Assembly (NCBI RefSeq): GCF_025211055.1
Contig: NZ_JAOARO010000039.1
Coordinates: 1-64,000, forward strand
DNA: 64,000 nt
Source of the DNA: Vallitalea sp.
Lineage (GTDB): Bacteria > Bacillota > Clostridia > Lachnospirales > Vallitaleaceae
Direction of reading: 5' to 3'
Shown here piece after piece: positions 1 through 9,122 of the stretch (its first letter is position 1; every line of letters begins with the position of its first letter). A model generated the notes under the pieces. That model was given only the letters and a program-made list of their open reading frames with translations. It did not search any database and was not told where the DNA came from. The translations under genes and the position numbers were made by a program.

Positions 1-222
1 AAAGTCCAATAACTACTCGGAAATAGTAATTGTATATATGGCAGATATATGGAGAGGAAGATTGTGTTCTTACCTGGGGAGGTCTTACGGACATAACATA
101 AACGATATAACATTCGTAGTTATGGTTGAAACAAGATTTATCGTAAGAAGTCAGCAGAAGTCATAGTACTTTAACAGTTGCAAATGTTAAAGGAAGGACG
201 GAACTTTAGGAGAGATGAGTAA

Positions 223-1631
223 ATGAAAGTAACTGAACATGGAGACAAAAACAGAAAACTTCATAGAGAAGACTATCTACAAATGGTATCGACGGAATCG
301 AAAGAGTATGTAGAAGTGTTGATTCATGAGAAGATTGCTGAAAACAACCATCACATCACAGATTGTCAAGATGCGGAATTGCTAGAAAAGATTTTAGACA
401 GAAATAATCTAAATAAGGCTTATAAAAAGGTAAAATCTAATAAAGGTAGTGGAGGAATTGATAAGATGAGCGTAGATGAACTTCTAACGTTTCTTAGAGA
501 TAACAAAACTACTTTAATCGAGCAAATAAGAGAAGGAAAATATAAACCTAATCCAGTCCGTAGAGTAGAAATACCAAAAGAAGAAAAGGGTAAAGTAAGA
601 AAATTAGGAATACCAACAGTAGTAGATAGAGTAATACAACAAGCAATAACTGGGGTATTATCACCAATCTATGAAAAGCAGTTTTCAGAAAATAGCTATG
701 GATTTAGACCAAATAAAAGTGCACATGGGGCATTAAAGAAATGTAAAGAGAATGTAGATGAGGGATATGCATATGTGGTAGATATGGACTTAGAGAAATT
801 CTTTGACATGGTGTGTCAGAGCAAACTAATAGAAATAATATCAAGAACAATAAAAGATAATAGAGTTATATCACTCATACACAAATATTTGAATGCAGGA
901 GTAATAAATAATGGAGTATTTGAGAAAACAGAAAAAGGAGTACCACAAGGTGGTCCACTCAGTCCATTACTAAGTAATATAATGCTAAATGAACTAGATA
1001 AAGAACTAACTAAAAGAGGGCATCGATACGTAAGATATGCAGATGACTTATATTTTGTAAAAGCAAGCGAGGTGCCAAAAGAGTACTAAAGTCAATAATA
1101 GTATTTATAGAAAAGAAGCTGTTTTTAAAAGTAAATACAGATAAAACAGTAGTGGCACATATAAGCAAAGTGAAATTTTTAGGATATACATTTTATAGAT
1201 GGAAAGGAAAGTGTAGACTAAGGATACACAAGAAAAGCATAAATAAAATGAAACAAAAACTTAAAGAACTAACAAAGAGAAGTAATGGTTGGGGAAATGA
1301 GTATAGAATCCTAAAACTAAAACAATATATAATGGGTTGGTTGAATTATTATAAATTAGCAGATATGAAAGTAATACTGAAAAGAACAGATGAATGGCTA
1401 AGGCGAAGAATCCGAGCAATCTATTGGAAACAATGGAAGAAAGTGAAAACTAGGTATAAAATGATTAAGAAATACAACATACCCGAATGGAAGGTACATG
1501 AATTTGCAAACTGTAGAAAGGGAATATGGCGTTCTACAATAATGTTAAATAGTGTACTTACAAATAAAGAAATAGTCAATCTAGGATATATGACTATGAC
1601 TGACTATTACTCGAAAATATGTGAAAACTAA
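223..1631 (+). pseudogene. ltrA: Group II intron reverse transcriptase/maturase, frameshifted
   Basis: LtrA-type protein that would reverse-transcribe the intron and assist splicing. Positions 223-1089 give the RT fingers and palm, with RKLGIPTVVDRVIQQA, YGFRPNKSAH, GVPQGGPLSPLLSN and the catalytic YADD box. The frame stops right after YADD. The C-terminal maturase (thumb) domain, with VKFLGYTFYRWKG and a basic stretch, continues in another frame to 1631. Reading across about 1070-1080, a single missing base restores a continuous protein (expected E-V-A-K-R-V-L-K-S), so this looks like a one-base deletion rather than programmed frameshifting. An AGGAGAG Shine-Dalgarno lies just upstream of 223. 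Full-length relatives are about 420-480 residues, which fits the sum of the two parts. Confidence 0.9.
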
Positions 1632-1707
1632 AGAACCGCCGTATACGGGTCCGTATGTACGGTGGTGTGAGAGGTCGGAATATCAATTAATGATATTCCT
1701 CCTACTC
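1632..1707 (+). ncRNA. Group II intron domains V and VI
   Basis: Just after the maturase stop, AGAACCGCCGTATACGG pairs with the CCGTATGTACGGTGGT region to form the short domain V hairpin with the ACCGC catalytic triad context. Domain VI follows: GGAATATC pairs with GATATTCC around an AATTAAT loop that holds the likely branch-point adenosine. The intron then ends in the CCTACTCGAT context common to bacterial introns. The catalytic RNA therefore looks intact even though the protein is not. Confidence 0.8.
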
Positions 1708-2318
1708 GATGTGTAATGTGTAAAGTATGTTGATGGTTTTTTCTTACTTGTTAAGCTATATGCTATTTCAAGCGCATATTCATTTATAGCTAAATATTTT
1801 TGAGGAATAATTAGTTTCATAGCATCTTTCATATCCTCAAATGAAATATTCAATGCATTACAACCTATTGCTACACCTATTATAATAATGTTTATAACTT
1901 TTGATGATTTACATTCTCTTGTAATGCTATTTACGTCCACTTTAACTATATTAGTATAATTATTTTCTAAATAGTCTATTAACGCTAAGCTATTATAATC
2001 ATTAATTGAATTATAACTAGGATTAATAGGATTTGTACTTGTAATAATATAGCCATCTTTCTTCAAATAAGGAAGTCTTCTAACAGTTTCTGCTGGTTCA
2101 AAACCCATTAGGATATCTGCGGATTTAATTGGAATTAGAGGAGAATAAATAATATCACCAGCCCTGATATGACATACTACACTTCCACCACGCTGAGCCA
2201 TTCCAATGGTATCTGCTATACGAACCATTTTTTCTTTTTCCATATATGTAGTTGCTAATAATTTTGATGCTAACAATATCCCTTGACCTCCGACTCCGGT
2301 CAATAAACAATTTATCAT
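1683..2318 (-). CDS. iorB: Indolepyruvate:ferredoxin oxidoreductase beta subunit
   Basis: Beta (gamma-type) subunit of the 2-ketoacid:ferredoxin oxidoreductase that converts aryl pyruvates to aryl-acetyl-CoA, partner of the next gene upstream. Visible family features are the N-terminal LLTGVGGQGILLASKLLA, GMAQRGGSVVCHIR and the GFEPAETVRRLPYL region. The frame is 211 residues, slightly longer than the roughly 190 usual. Its last nine or so residues (TSSRRNIIN) are encoded by domain VI of the oppositely oriented group II intron, so the native tail or stop has been replaced by the insertion. The gene is probably still functional because the fold is complete before the junction. It lies 67 bases downstream of iorA, in the same operon. 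Confidence 0.9.
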   Translation of the reverse strand: MINCLLTGVGGQGILLASKLLATTYMEKEKMVRIADTIGMAQRGGSVVCHIRAGDIIYSPLIPIKSADILMGFEPAETVRRLPYLKKDGYIITSTNPINPSYNSINDYNSLALIDYLENNYTNIVKVDVNSITRECKSSKVINIIIIGVAIGCNALNISFEDMKDAMKLIIPQKYLAINEYALEIAYSLTSKKKPSTYFTHYTSSRRNIIN

Positions 2319-2385
2319 ATCTTTTTTTATATCCTCTCTATATAATTTTAAGTACTTTTCACAAAAAGTATTATCTATTACTTAA

Positions 2386-4197
2386 CTAATTTTTGTGTTT
2401 TTTACTTGTATATATAGCTCCAACAGGGCATACATAGCTACAGACTCCGCAACCGATACATAAAGTATTATCAATTTCAACTTTTCCATTTAACTTACTA
2501 ATTGCAGGACAGCCTATTTCATCTAAACACTTTTGGCAGTTAATACATTTGTTGTTAATGTAGCAACATTTTTGAGATGCTGCAAGTGCTACACAAGGTG
2601 CTTTTAATATGATGGCTCTTACCCCAGTTTGAGTGATTGCATCGGATACAGTTTTAATTGCTTTATCTAATTGAAAAGGATTAATTATTTTAATATAGGT
2701 TAGTCCTAATCCTGTTAAAACTTTTGAGATATCTATATGTGTAGATTTTTCTTTCATCATAGTAAAACCTGTTTCGGGAGTAGGCTGATGACCTGTCATT
2801 GCAGTTGTTGAATTATCAAGAATAATAACGATAATATCTGTTTTATTATAAATTGCATTCACAATCCCTGTTATACCACTATGAAAAAATGTTGAATCCC
2901 CAATAAAAGCAAAATTAACAGTATCAGGCTCTGCTCTATGAAGACCTTGAGAGATTGTTACACCTGCCCCCATGCATAAGCAAGTATCTACCATATCAAG
3001 TGGCATTGTATTTCCCAACGTATAACAGCCGATATCTCCAGAAAAAACAGCTTTATGTCCAAGTGTAGCCTGTTTAACGGCATAAAAGGAAGCTCTATGT
3101 GGACATCCAGCACATAAGGTTGGGGGTCTTTTGGGTAACTTAGGTAAAGCTAAAGCTCTATACTTGTCCAAAGATATATTAAAATATTGGGATAACGCCT
3201 GAATAATTGATTTAATAGAATTCTCGCCAGCCTGTGGGACATAATTAGATAGTTTACCTTTTACATTTTTATTAAGCTTTAGTTTACCACATATGTACAA
3301 TAGTTCTCTTTCTATTACTGGCTCAAGTTCTTCTATCACAATTACAACATCAATTTCTGATAGAAATTTTGCTACTAAATCTTCAGGAAAAGGGTAGGGC
3401 GTTGATATTTTAAGTAATTTATAAGAGTTTTCTTTTATACCAATAATTTTTAAAGCCTCCCGTGTATATTCGTAGGAAATACCTTCAGAGACAATACCCA
3501 TTTTACCCGTTCCAATAATATTATTGAAACGATAGTGGGAAAAATCATTACTTATGTTCTTAACTTTGTCTATGATTTTAAGATGATTTTCATATGTTAA
3601 TTTTGGTAAAATACACCAATCAGGACTTTTATGAAAATGTCCTATATTTGAGGTATGTTTATTTAAGGTAACATTAATAATTGAACTGCTATGACATATT
3701 CTGGTAGTTGGCCTAAATAGAACAGGGGTTTTGTATTTTTCCGAATATTCAAATGCATCCTTTATCATATCATAAGCTTCTTCAGGGGAAGATGGATCAA
3801 ACACAGGGATCTTGGAAAACATACCAAAGAATCTGGTATCTTGTTCTGTTTGAGAGGAAATTGGTCCAGGATCGTCAGCAACAACTATGACCATTCCACC
3901 ATTCACTCCGATATATGCCAAGCTCATTAGAGGATCAGACGATACATTAAGTCCCACCTGTTTCATTGTTACCATACTTCGTAGACCGGCATATGAAGCA
4001 CCCGCAGCCACTTCAAGGGCAACTTTTTCATTTACTGACCATTCAACATAGATATTGCCATCGTTTTTTTTAAAGACATATTCTAATATCTCTGTAGAAG
4101 GTGTACCAGGATAGCCAGTAACAATGTTTACACCAGCTGTGATAGCTCCCATGGCGATTGCTTCATTTCCCATTAATAATTCGGTAGCCATTTTCAA
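2386..4197 (-). CDS. iorA: Indolepyruvate:ferredoxin oxidoreductase alpha subunit
   Basis: Catalytic subunit (603 residues, usual length) that uses thiamine diphosphate and iron-sulfur clusters to decarboxylate indolepyruvate or phenylpyruvate and reduce ferredoxin in the cytosol. The N-terminal pyrimidine-binding domain has NIVTGYPGTPSTEILEYV. The C-terminal ThDP domain has CAGCPHRASF, FSGDIGCYTLG and IGDSTFFHSGITG. Two [4Fe-4S] motifs close the protein (CINCQKCLDEIGCP and CIGCGVCSYVCP). The likely start is TTG at 4197, because a GGGGAG ribosome site at 4210-4205 sits 7 bases away. The ATG at 4191 would be 13 bases away. The gene is divergent from the biosynthetic cluster; whether it supplies an aryl-acetyl precursor to that cluster is open. 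Confidence 0.93.
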   Translation of the reverse strand: MKMATELLMGNEAIAMGAITAGVNIVTGYPGTPSTEILEYVFKKNDGNIYVEWSVNEKVALEVAAGASYAGLRSMVTMKQVGLNVSSDPLMSLAYIGVNGGMVIVVADDPGPISSQTEQDTRFFGMFSKIPVFDPSSPEEAYDMIKDAFEYSEKYKTPVLFRPTTRICHSSSIINVTLNKHTSNIGHFHKSPDWCILPKLTYENHLKIIDKVKNISNDFSHYRFNNIIGTGKMGIVSEGISYEYTREALKIIGIKENSYKLLKISTPYPFPEDLVAKFLSEIDVVIVIEELEPVIERELLYICGKLKLNKNVKGKLSNYVPQAGENSIKSIIQALSQYFNISLDKYRALALPKLPKRPPTLCAGCPHRASFYAVKQATLGHKAVFSGDIGCYTLGNTMPLDMVDTCLCMGAGVTISQGLHRAEPDTVNFAFIGDSTFFHSGITGIVNAIYNKTDIIVIILDNSTTAMTGHQPTPETGFTMMKEKSTHIDISKVLTGLGLTYIKIINPFQLDKAIKTVSDAITQTGVRAIILKAPCVALAASQKCCYINNKCINCQKCLDEIGCPAISKLNGKVEIDNTLCIGCGVCSYVCPVGAIYTSKKHKN

Positions 4198-4531
4198 TAA
4201 TATTCTCCCCTTATAAAATTCTTGTAATATTGCATTTTATTTATAAAATCTATAATATAAGCAAAATATAAAAAATTAAATCAATATATTAAATGTTATC
4301 ATATGTAAAATAATATATCAATATTATTTTACATAATAATATAAATTAATCTAAAAACAAAATATATCTTAGAAAAACAAAAAATATTTAGTATTAATAA
4401 TATAATATATACATAAATACATGTAAAAATAATAAAAAATAAAAATATTTAAAATTAAATTGACAATTATTGAAAAAAATGATAATTTATAATAAAAACA
4501 TTACAAAAATGTAAAAGCAAGAGGTTAGAGT
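4198..4531. other. AT-rich divergent intergenic region
   Basis: 334 bases, nearly all A and T, between the divergent iorA and the first gene of the biosynthetic cluster. It holds the iorA ribosome site (4205-4210) and a plus-strand promoter candidate (4460-4493). I see no RNA gene and no convincing terminator in it. Confidence 0.6.
4460..4493 (+). promoter_or_regulatory. Candidate promoter of the biosynthetic cluster
   Basis: A perfect TTGACA at 4460-4465 precedes an AT-rich stretch with GATAAT at 4481-4486 (15-base spacing) and TATAAT at 4488-4493 (22-base spacing). Neither spacing is ideal, so the true -10 is uncertain. It lies about 40 bases before the first gene and is the only -35 match found in this gap. 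Confidence 0.45.
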
Positions 4532-5311
4532 ATGAATGTATGCATAAATGAAATCATGAATGAGTTTTTGGTTTTGGGCAGATACTTGAATAATTATAGA
4601 AATGATAAATTCTTATTTTGTTTAGTAGAGAATTGGGAAACGCCAAGTTTTTCACCAAATATATTACTTCCGAATCAAGATATCACAAAAAATGATTTAG
4701 TATATATAGAAGATTATTTCAGTAATTTTCAATGGAATAATAAGGCTGTAAAAAAAACACCTTATTTCAATTTTATTAATAATTATTCAGGATATGATTT
4801 GAAAAAAATAAAATCAGTATGCGAAGAGAATAATTGGAATATAGAAAAGGAGCCTCTTAGAATAAATTTCCTTAAAAATCCAATTAAGATTAAATTACAT
4901 GATGAATATGAATATAGTATTACTAAAACTCTCAACGGGATTCTTCCAGAATGTTATAAAGAGATAATTAGACATAACTTTAATTTAGATAATGACTACA
5001 TAAAATACATAGAAAAAATTTTTAGGCGAGATTATGTAGATACTTATATAGTACTGGTGAAGAATAGAAGTGGTGAATGTATTGCTGGAGGAGCAGTAAG
5101 TATGTGTAATAACATAGGATTTATGACATGGGGATCAGTAAACAAAGAATACCGAAATAAAGGGATACATCAGATTTTACTTGCTGTGATTAAAAATTTA
5201 TGTGATGAAATGGGTATTCATTCATGTGCATATACTACAAGAAATAAATACATAGTTAATAAGTGTGATTATAACATTGAGATGTTAATTTGTAGAAAAA
5301 AGATAGTATAA
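4532..5311 (+). CDS. GNAT-family N-acetyltransferase
   Basis: Cytosolic protein of 259 residues. Its C-terminal half fits the GNAT fold: a beta-hairpin ECIAGGAVSMCNNIGFMTW, followed by the acetyl-CoA loop EYRNKGIHQILL (R208-x-x-G211, motif A). The N-terminal half, about 120 residues, is not recognised. A RAGAGGT-like Shine-Dalgarno (AAGAGGTTAGAGT) precedes the ATG. It is the first gene of a long same-strand run that includes NRPS genes, and a methyltransferase follows after 16 bases. In this setting it probably acylates an amine on the product or an intermediate, either as tailoring or as self-protection; this is inference. The substrate is unknown. Confidence 0.7.
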   Translation: MNVCINEIMNEFLVLGRYLNNYRNDKFLFCLVENWETPSFSPNILLPNQDITKNDLVYIEDYFSNFQWNNKAVKKTPYFNFINNYSGYDLKKIKSVCEENNWNIEKEPLRINFLKNPIKIKLHDEYEYSITKTLNGILPECYKEIIRHNFNLDNDYIKYIEKIFRRDYVDTYIVLVKNRSGECIAGGAVSMCNNIGFMTWGSVNKEYRNKGIHQILLAVIKNLCDEMGIHSCAYTTRNKYIVNKCDYNIEMLICRKKIV

Positions 5312-5327
5312 CAAAGGATGATAAAGA

Positions 5328-6131
5328 ATGAAAAATGAACAATATAGTGCAGGTTATAATGAAGAATTAATCCGTTTATTTAAAAACCGATCGGTATATA
5401 ATAACGCAAAATTTTTTATTCCATATTTAAAAAATGGGGATACGATACTTGACTGTGGAAGTGGTCCAGGAACAATTACAGTAGGATTAGCTAAAACAAA
5501 TCCACAAAGTCATGTATTTGGTATAGATATATCGCTAGAACAAATTGAAACTGCACGTAAATATGCAGAGGATCAGAATGTTACAAATGTTATTTTTCAG
5601 AAGGGAAATGTAAAAAATCTGCCTTTTGAAGATAATTACTTTGATAGTGTATTTGCACATGCCTTATTACAACATTTAGCTAATCCTATTCATGTACTGT
5701 CAGAAATCCATAGAGTCTTAAAACCAGGAGGGGTAGTTGGTATACGGGATGATGATCAGGGATCACTTATTTTATCTCCTTATACAGAAAAAATGGAAAG
5801 ATTATTCCGACTCTTTCGTGATTATAAAAACTACTGTGGAGGGGATGCATATGTAGGGAGAAAGCAAAAGTATTTATTAAGGGAAGCTGGGTTTAGTGAT
5901 ATTATAGCAACTGCATCTTGTGAATACGATTCTACATTTGAACAGACGAATAAAAGAGCAATTATAGCTGATAAACTGCTTAGCCATATGAATAATGATT
6001 TTTTAAAGTTGGGATGGACCACAAAAGAAGAGATACTAGAACTGTCTAAAACGGTTAAAGAATGGGGGAAAAACCAGGATGCCTTTGATGTAATCGTATG
6101 GTGCGAGGCGGTTGGCTATAAGAAATGTTAA
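5328..6131 (+). CDS. Class I SAM-dependent methyltransferase
   Basis: Rossmann-fold methyltransferase of 267 residues (UbiE/Methyltransf_11 type). The SAM-binding motif I is LDCGSGPGT (D42 to T49), with the acidic loop GIDIS and the post-II motif NVKNLPFEDNYFDSVFAHALLQHL. The segment EIHRVLKPGGVVGIRDDDQG is typical of small-molecule methyltransferases. Its closest recognisable kin methylate small metabolites, so N- or O-methylation of the peptide or of a precursor is likely (inference). It is in the same transcript as the preceding acetyltransferase, with an AAAGGATG ribosome site before the ATG. Confidence 0.85.
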   Translation: MKNEQYSAGYNEELIRLFKNRSVYNNAKFFIPYLKNGDTILDCGSGPGTITVGLAKTNPQSHVFGIDISLEQIETARKYAEDQNVTNVIFQKGNVKNLPFEDNYFDSVFAHALLQHLANPIHVLSEIHRVLKPGGVVGIRDDDQGSLILSPYTEKMERLFRLFRDYKNYCGGDAYVGRKQKYLLREAGFSDIIATASCEYDSTFEQTNKRAIIADKLLSHMNNDFLKLGWTTKEEILELSKTVKEWGKNQDAFDVIVWCEAVGYKKC

Positions 6132-6170
6132 GTTCTAAAAAAATAGATTGATAGTTGGAGAATTTTTATT

Positions 6171-7247
6171 ATGTATGATAATAATTATATAAATCGTATT
6201 CCTTTTATTGATGGTCATAATGATACACTAAAAAAACTGTTTTTGTTGAATGAAAATGTTTATAACAGTAATGGAAAATCGCATATTGATATTTTAAAAG
6301 CAAAGAAGGCAATTTTTAAAGGAGGTTTTTTTGCAATATTAGCTGTTGCAGAAAAACTAGAAGAGAGAAAAAGTGGTTATGGATTACATATAGTGGAAAA
6401 TGGATGGAGCGTTGACTATCCTAGGGCTTTGAATCAGGAATATGCACAGAGATTTACTGATGATGTCTTAGAGTATTTAATAAAAGAAACTAAGAAATTT
6501 CATGATTTAAAAATTATTAAAAGCTACAAGGAACTTGAAAAAAACATTTTTACTAATAACTTATCTGTAATTCTACATTTTGAAGGAGCAGAGGCTATAA
6601 AATCAGACTTGAGTAATTTAGAAGATTACTATAGAAAGGGATTAAGATCTTTAGGACTAGTTTGGAGTAGAGCTAATGACTTTGGTTATGGGGTTCCCTT
6701 TCGATTTCCTAGCGACAGTAACATAGGGGAAGGATTAACCCTAGCAGGAAAGGAGCTTATTAAAAAATGTAATGATATGGGTATATTGATTGATTTAGCA
6801 CATATTAATGAAAAAGGTTTTTTTGATGCAGTTCGGTTATCAAAAGCTCCGATTGTTGTATCTCATGCGGGTGTTCATTCAATTTGCAAATCAAGTACGA
6901 ATTTAAGCGATAGGCAGATTGATGCAGTAAAAGATAGCAATGGCAATATTGGTATAATTTTTGATGTTTTAAATACGAGACCAGATGGACAATATGTAAA
7001 GAATTCACCTATGAATATCATAAATGAACACATAGAATATGTCATTAACAGAATTGGTATTGATCATGTTTCCTTTGGATCAGATTTTGACGGAGGAGTA
7101 ATACCAGATGATATAGAGGATATTACAGGTATACCAAAACTAATAAACTGTTTGCAGCAGCTTGGATACAGCCAGGAGGATATAGAAAAGGTATGTTATA
7201 AGAATTGGTTGAGAGTTATACGTGATACGTGGAAAGGGGATAACTGA
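6171..7247 (+). CDS. Membrane dipeptidase (peptidase M19, renal dipeptidase family)
   Basis: TIM-barrel dizinc dipeptidase of 358 residues. The metal ligands are all visible: H16 and D18 (DGHND), E138 (HFEGAE), H211 (DLAHIN) and H232 (VSHAG). The 21-residue spacing between the last two matches the mammalian enzyme. SFGSDFDG near the C-terminus is also typical. There is no signal peptide, so it should act in the cytosol. M19 enzymes cleave dipeptides, including D-residues, and some hydrolyse beta-lactams. Inside an NRPS cluster it could trim a precursor, release a product or detoxify the mature compound; these roles are inference. It sits 6 bases upstream of the first NRPS gene. Confidence 0.9.
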   Translation: MYDNNYINRIPFIDGHNDTLKKLFLLNENVYNSNGKSHIDILKAKKAIFKGGFFAILAVAEKLEERKSGYGLHIVENGWSVDYPRALNQEYAQRFTDDVLEYLIKETKKFHDLKIIKSYKELEKNIFTNNLSVILHFEGAEAIKSDLSNLEDYYRKGLRSLGLVWSRANDFGYGVPFRFPSDSNIGEGLTLAGKELIKKCNDMGILIDLAHINEKGFFDAVRLSKAPIVVSHAGVHSICKSSTNLSDRQIDAVKDSNGNIGIIFDVLNTRPDGQYVKNSPMNIINEHIEYVINRIGIDHVSFGSDFDGGVIPDDIEDITGIPKLINCLQQLGYSQEDIEKVCYKNWLRVIRDTWKGDN

Positions 7248-7253
7248 TGTATT

Positions 7254-9122
7254 ATGGAGAATAAATACGGTTACATTTTTGAGTTAATTGAAAAGCAGGT
7301 GCAAAGCAAACCTGATAAAATCGCTGTTATTGATGAGAATAATAGAATTAATTATAGACAGCTTGATGAACAATCCAGTCAATTGGCTAATTATTTAATG
7401 TCAATTGGGGTTAATGAGAATAGTTTAGTAGGTATTTATATGGAAAGTTCCGTTCATGTTGTTATCAGTATATTAGCAATTCTAAAGGCTGGTGGAGCAT
7501 ATGTACCATTAGATCCTAATTATCCTGCTGAGCATATTTTATATATGATTCATGATGCTGATTTGAAATTTATTATATCTAAGAGTCAATATATTGACAG
7601 TTTAAACAGTGATATAAATAATGAATCTTGTAAGTGCATAGACATCAAATCTGCATTACAGAATAATTATTTTATTGAAAAAGAGAGAGGTAAAATAGAA
7701 AATTCACAAGATAAATTGGCGTGCGTTATTTATACTTCCGGAACAACAGGGAAGCCAAAAGGAGTAATGACTTCACATGCGAATTTATTTTCTTACGTGA
7801 AGGCATTAACCCATAGGCTACAAATAAAGAAAAATGATATTTATCTCCATACTGCTTCCATAGCATTTAGTTCATCAAACCGCCAGATATTTATTCCCTT
7901 ATGTAGCGGATGTACGATTGTTATGGCTTCAAAGGAAGATAAATTAAATCCACAACTCTTCTTCCAACTTATTAAATTTCAAAATGTGACAATTATTGAT
8001 CTAGTTCCAACTTATGTCAAGAACTGTATAAAATTCTTAGAAAATATGCAGCATGATGCAAGAACAGAATTATTAGAAAATAAATTGCGAATGGTTTTAT
8101 CGGCTAGTGAGGCTCTTATATCAACTATATCAGATAGATTTAGGAAACTATTAGATAAAGATGTTAGATACGTCAATATGTATGGAATGACTGAAACTAC
8201 TGGGATTGTAGCTACTTATGAAATTCCAGTTGAGAGTGGAGATAATTATCATATTGTTCCAATTGGCAAATCAATTGGTAATATGAGACTAAGTATTTTG
8301 AATGAAAAATATAAACCAGTTCAAAATAATGAAAATGGTTTTTTATATATAAGCGGACCACAGCTTACTATGGGGTATTTAAATAAACCAGAAGTAAATG
8401 ATAAAGCATTCATTCAAAATACGACCCGTTACAATCAAGAAATTAAGATAATGTTTAAAACAGGAGATATTTGTAGATATAATTATGAAGGTAACATTGA
8501 ATATATAGGGAGATCCGACCATCAAATAAAGATTAACGGAGTTCGTATTGAACCTAAGGAAATTGAATTGATTGCACTTCAATTTCAAGGTGTGTTAGAA
8601 GCAGTTGTAATGTCTAGAGAAATATTTGACGTTAAGAATCTTATCTTGTTTTATATAAAAAAAGAAAAAATGAGTGTTAATCAAAAAGAATTAAAAAAAT
8701 ATTTCAAAAAAAAATTACCAAAATATATGATACCTAGTTATTATATATCTTTAAAAGAATTTCCACTTACACCCAATGGTAAAATTAATCGTATTGCTTT
8801 AGAAAAGTATGAATTGATTCTGGAAGATGAAAAAGAAATTATTAAACCACGTAATGAAACAGATCAGATCCTTTTGGATATATGTAAGACGGTATTACAC
8901 ATAGATAAAATAGGTATAAAACATAGTTTGTTTGATTTTAGCAGTAATTCTATTACAATGTTCCACATTATATCGCAGATTTATGATAGTTACAATATTA
9001 ATATTCCACTTTCCTATGTATATAAATATCCTACAGTAATGGAATGGTCAGATTATATAGAAAAGCAAAAGAGTAATGGTAAAGTCCATGATACCATTAA
9101 ATATCATAGAGGTGTGTTATGA
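7254..9122 (+). CDS. NRPS A-T didomain protein with atypical specificity pocket
   Basis: Adenylation domain (about residues 10-520) plus carrier domain (about 530-600). A3 is YTSGTTGKPKG (160-170), A5 has YGMTETTG (GMTE in place of GPTE), A7 is KTGDI, and the A10 lysine is in PNGKINR. In the A4 pocket the usual FDxS is FSSS. The position equivalent to the alpha-amine-binding Asp235 is therefore serine (S206), and the code reads roughly S-S-R-D-L-A-M-G-I. This suggests a substrate without a normal alpha-amino group, or an unusual pocket. The carrier site is FDFSSNS, with the phosphopantetheine serine S566 kept but the G-G-x-S glycines lost. There is no C domain, so condensation must come in trans. 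The stop overlaps the start of the next gene (ATGA). Confidence 0.88.
   Translation: MENKYGYIFELIEKQVQSKPDKIAVIDENNRINYRQLDEQSSQLANYLMSIGVNENSLVGIYMESSVHVVISILAILKAGGAYVPLDPNYPAEHILYMIHDADLKFIISKSQYIDSLNSDINNESCKCIDIKSALQNNYFIEKERGKIENSQDKLACVIYTSGTTGKPKGVMTSHANLFSYVKALTHRLQIKKNDIYLHTASIAFSSSNRQIFIPLCSGCTIVMASKEDKLNPQLFFQLIKFQNVTIIDLVPTYVKNCIKFLENMQHDARTELLENKLRMVLSASEALISTISDRFRKLLDKDVRYVNMYGMTETTGIVATYEIPVESGDNYHIVPIGKSIGNMRLSILNEKYKPVQNNENGFLYISGPQLTMGYLNKPEVNDKAFIQNTTRYNQEIKIMFKTGDICRYNYEGNIEYIGRSDHQIKINGVRIEPKEIELIALQFQGVLEAVVMSREIFDVKNLILFYIKKEKMSVNQKELKKYFKKKLPKYMIPSYYISLKEFPLTPNGKINRIALEKYELILEDEKEIIKPRNETDQILLDICKTVLHIDKIGIKHSLFDFSSNSITMFHIISQIYDSYNINIPLSYVYKYPTVMEWSDYIEKQKSNGKVHDTIKYHRGVL

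Larger units (their letters stand above)
1..1707 (+). mobile_element. Group II intron, 3' part (5' end outside window)
   Basis: The window opens inside the ribozyme of a bacterial group II intron. The first 220 bases carry domain I-IV type conserved sequence (for example the stretch around 147-172 reading AGTCAGCAGAAGTCATAGTA). A reverse transcriptase/maturase frame follows, then domains V and VI. No GTGYG intron start is visible, so the 5' boundary lies to the left. The 3' boundary is estimated from the end of domain VI, between about 1704 and 1710. The encoded protein is frameshifted, so the copy can probably move only if the maturase is supplied in trans. It is inserted antisense to iorB. 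Confidence 0.88.

Noticed and set aside
1060..1160. Programmed ribosomal frameshift in the intron reverse transcriptase
   Set aside because: No slippery heptamer with a downstream stem was seen, and a single-base deletion explains the break.
2386..4197. iorAB as part of the biosynthetic cluster supplying aryl-acetyl-CoA to the PaaK-like ligase
   Set aside because: They are on the opposite strand, ordinary in clostridial amino acid fermentation, and separated by a promoter-bearing gap. The link is only speculative.
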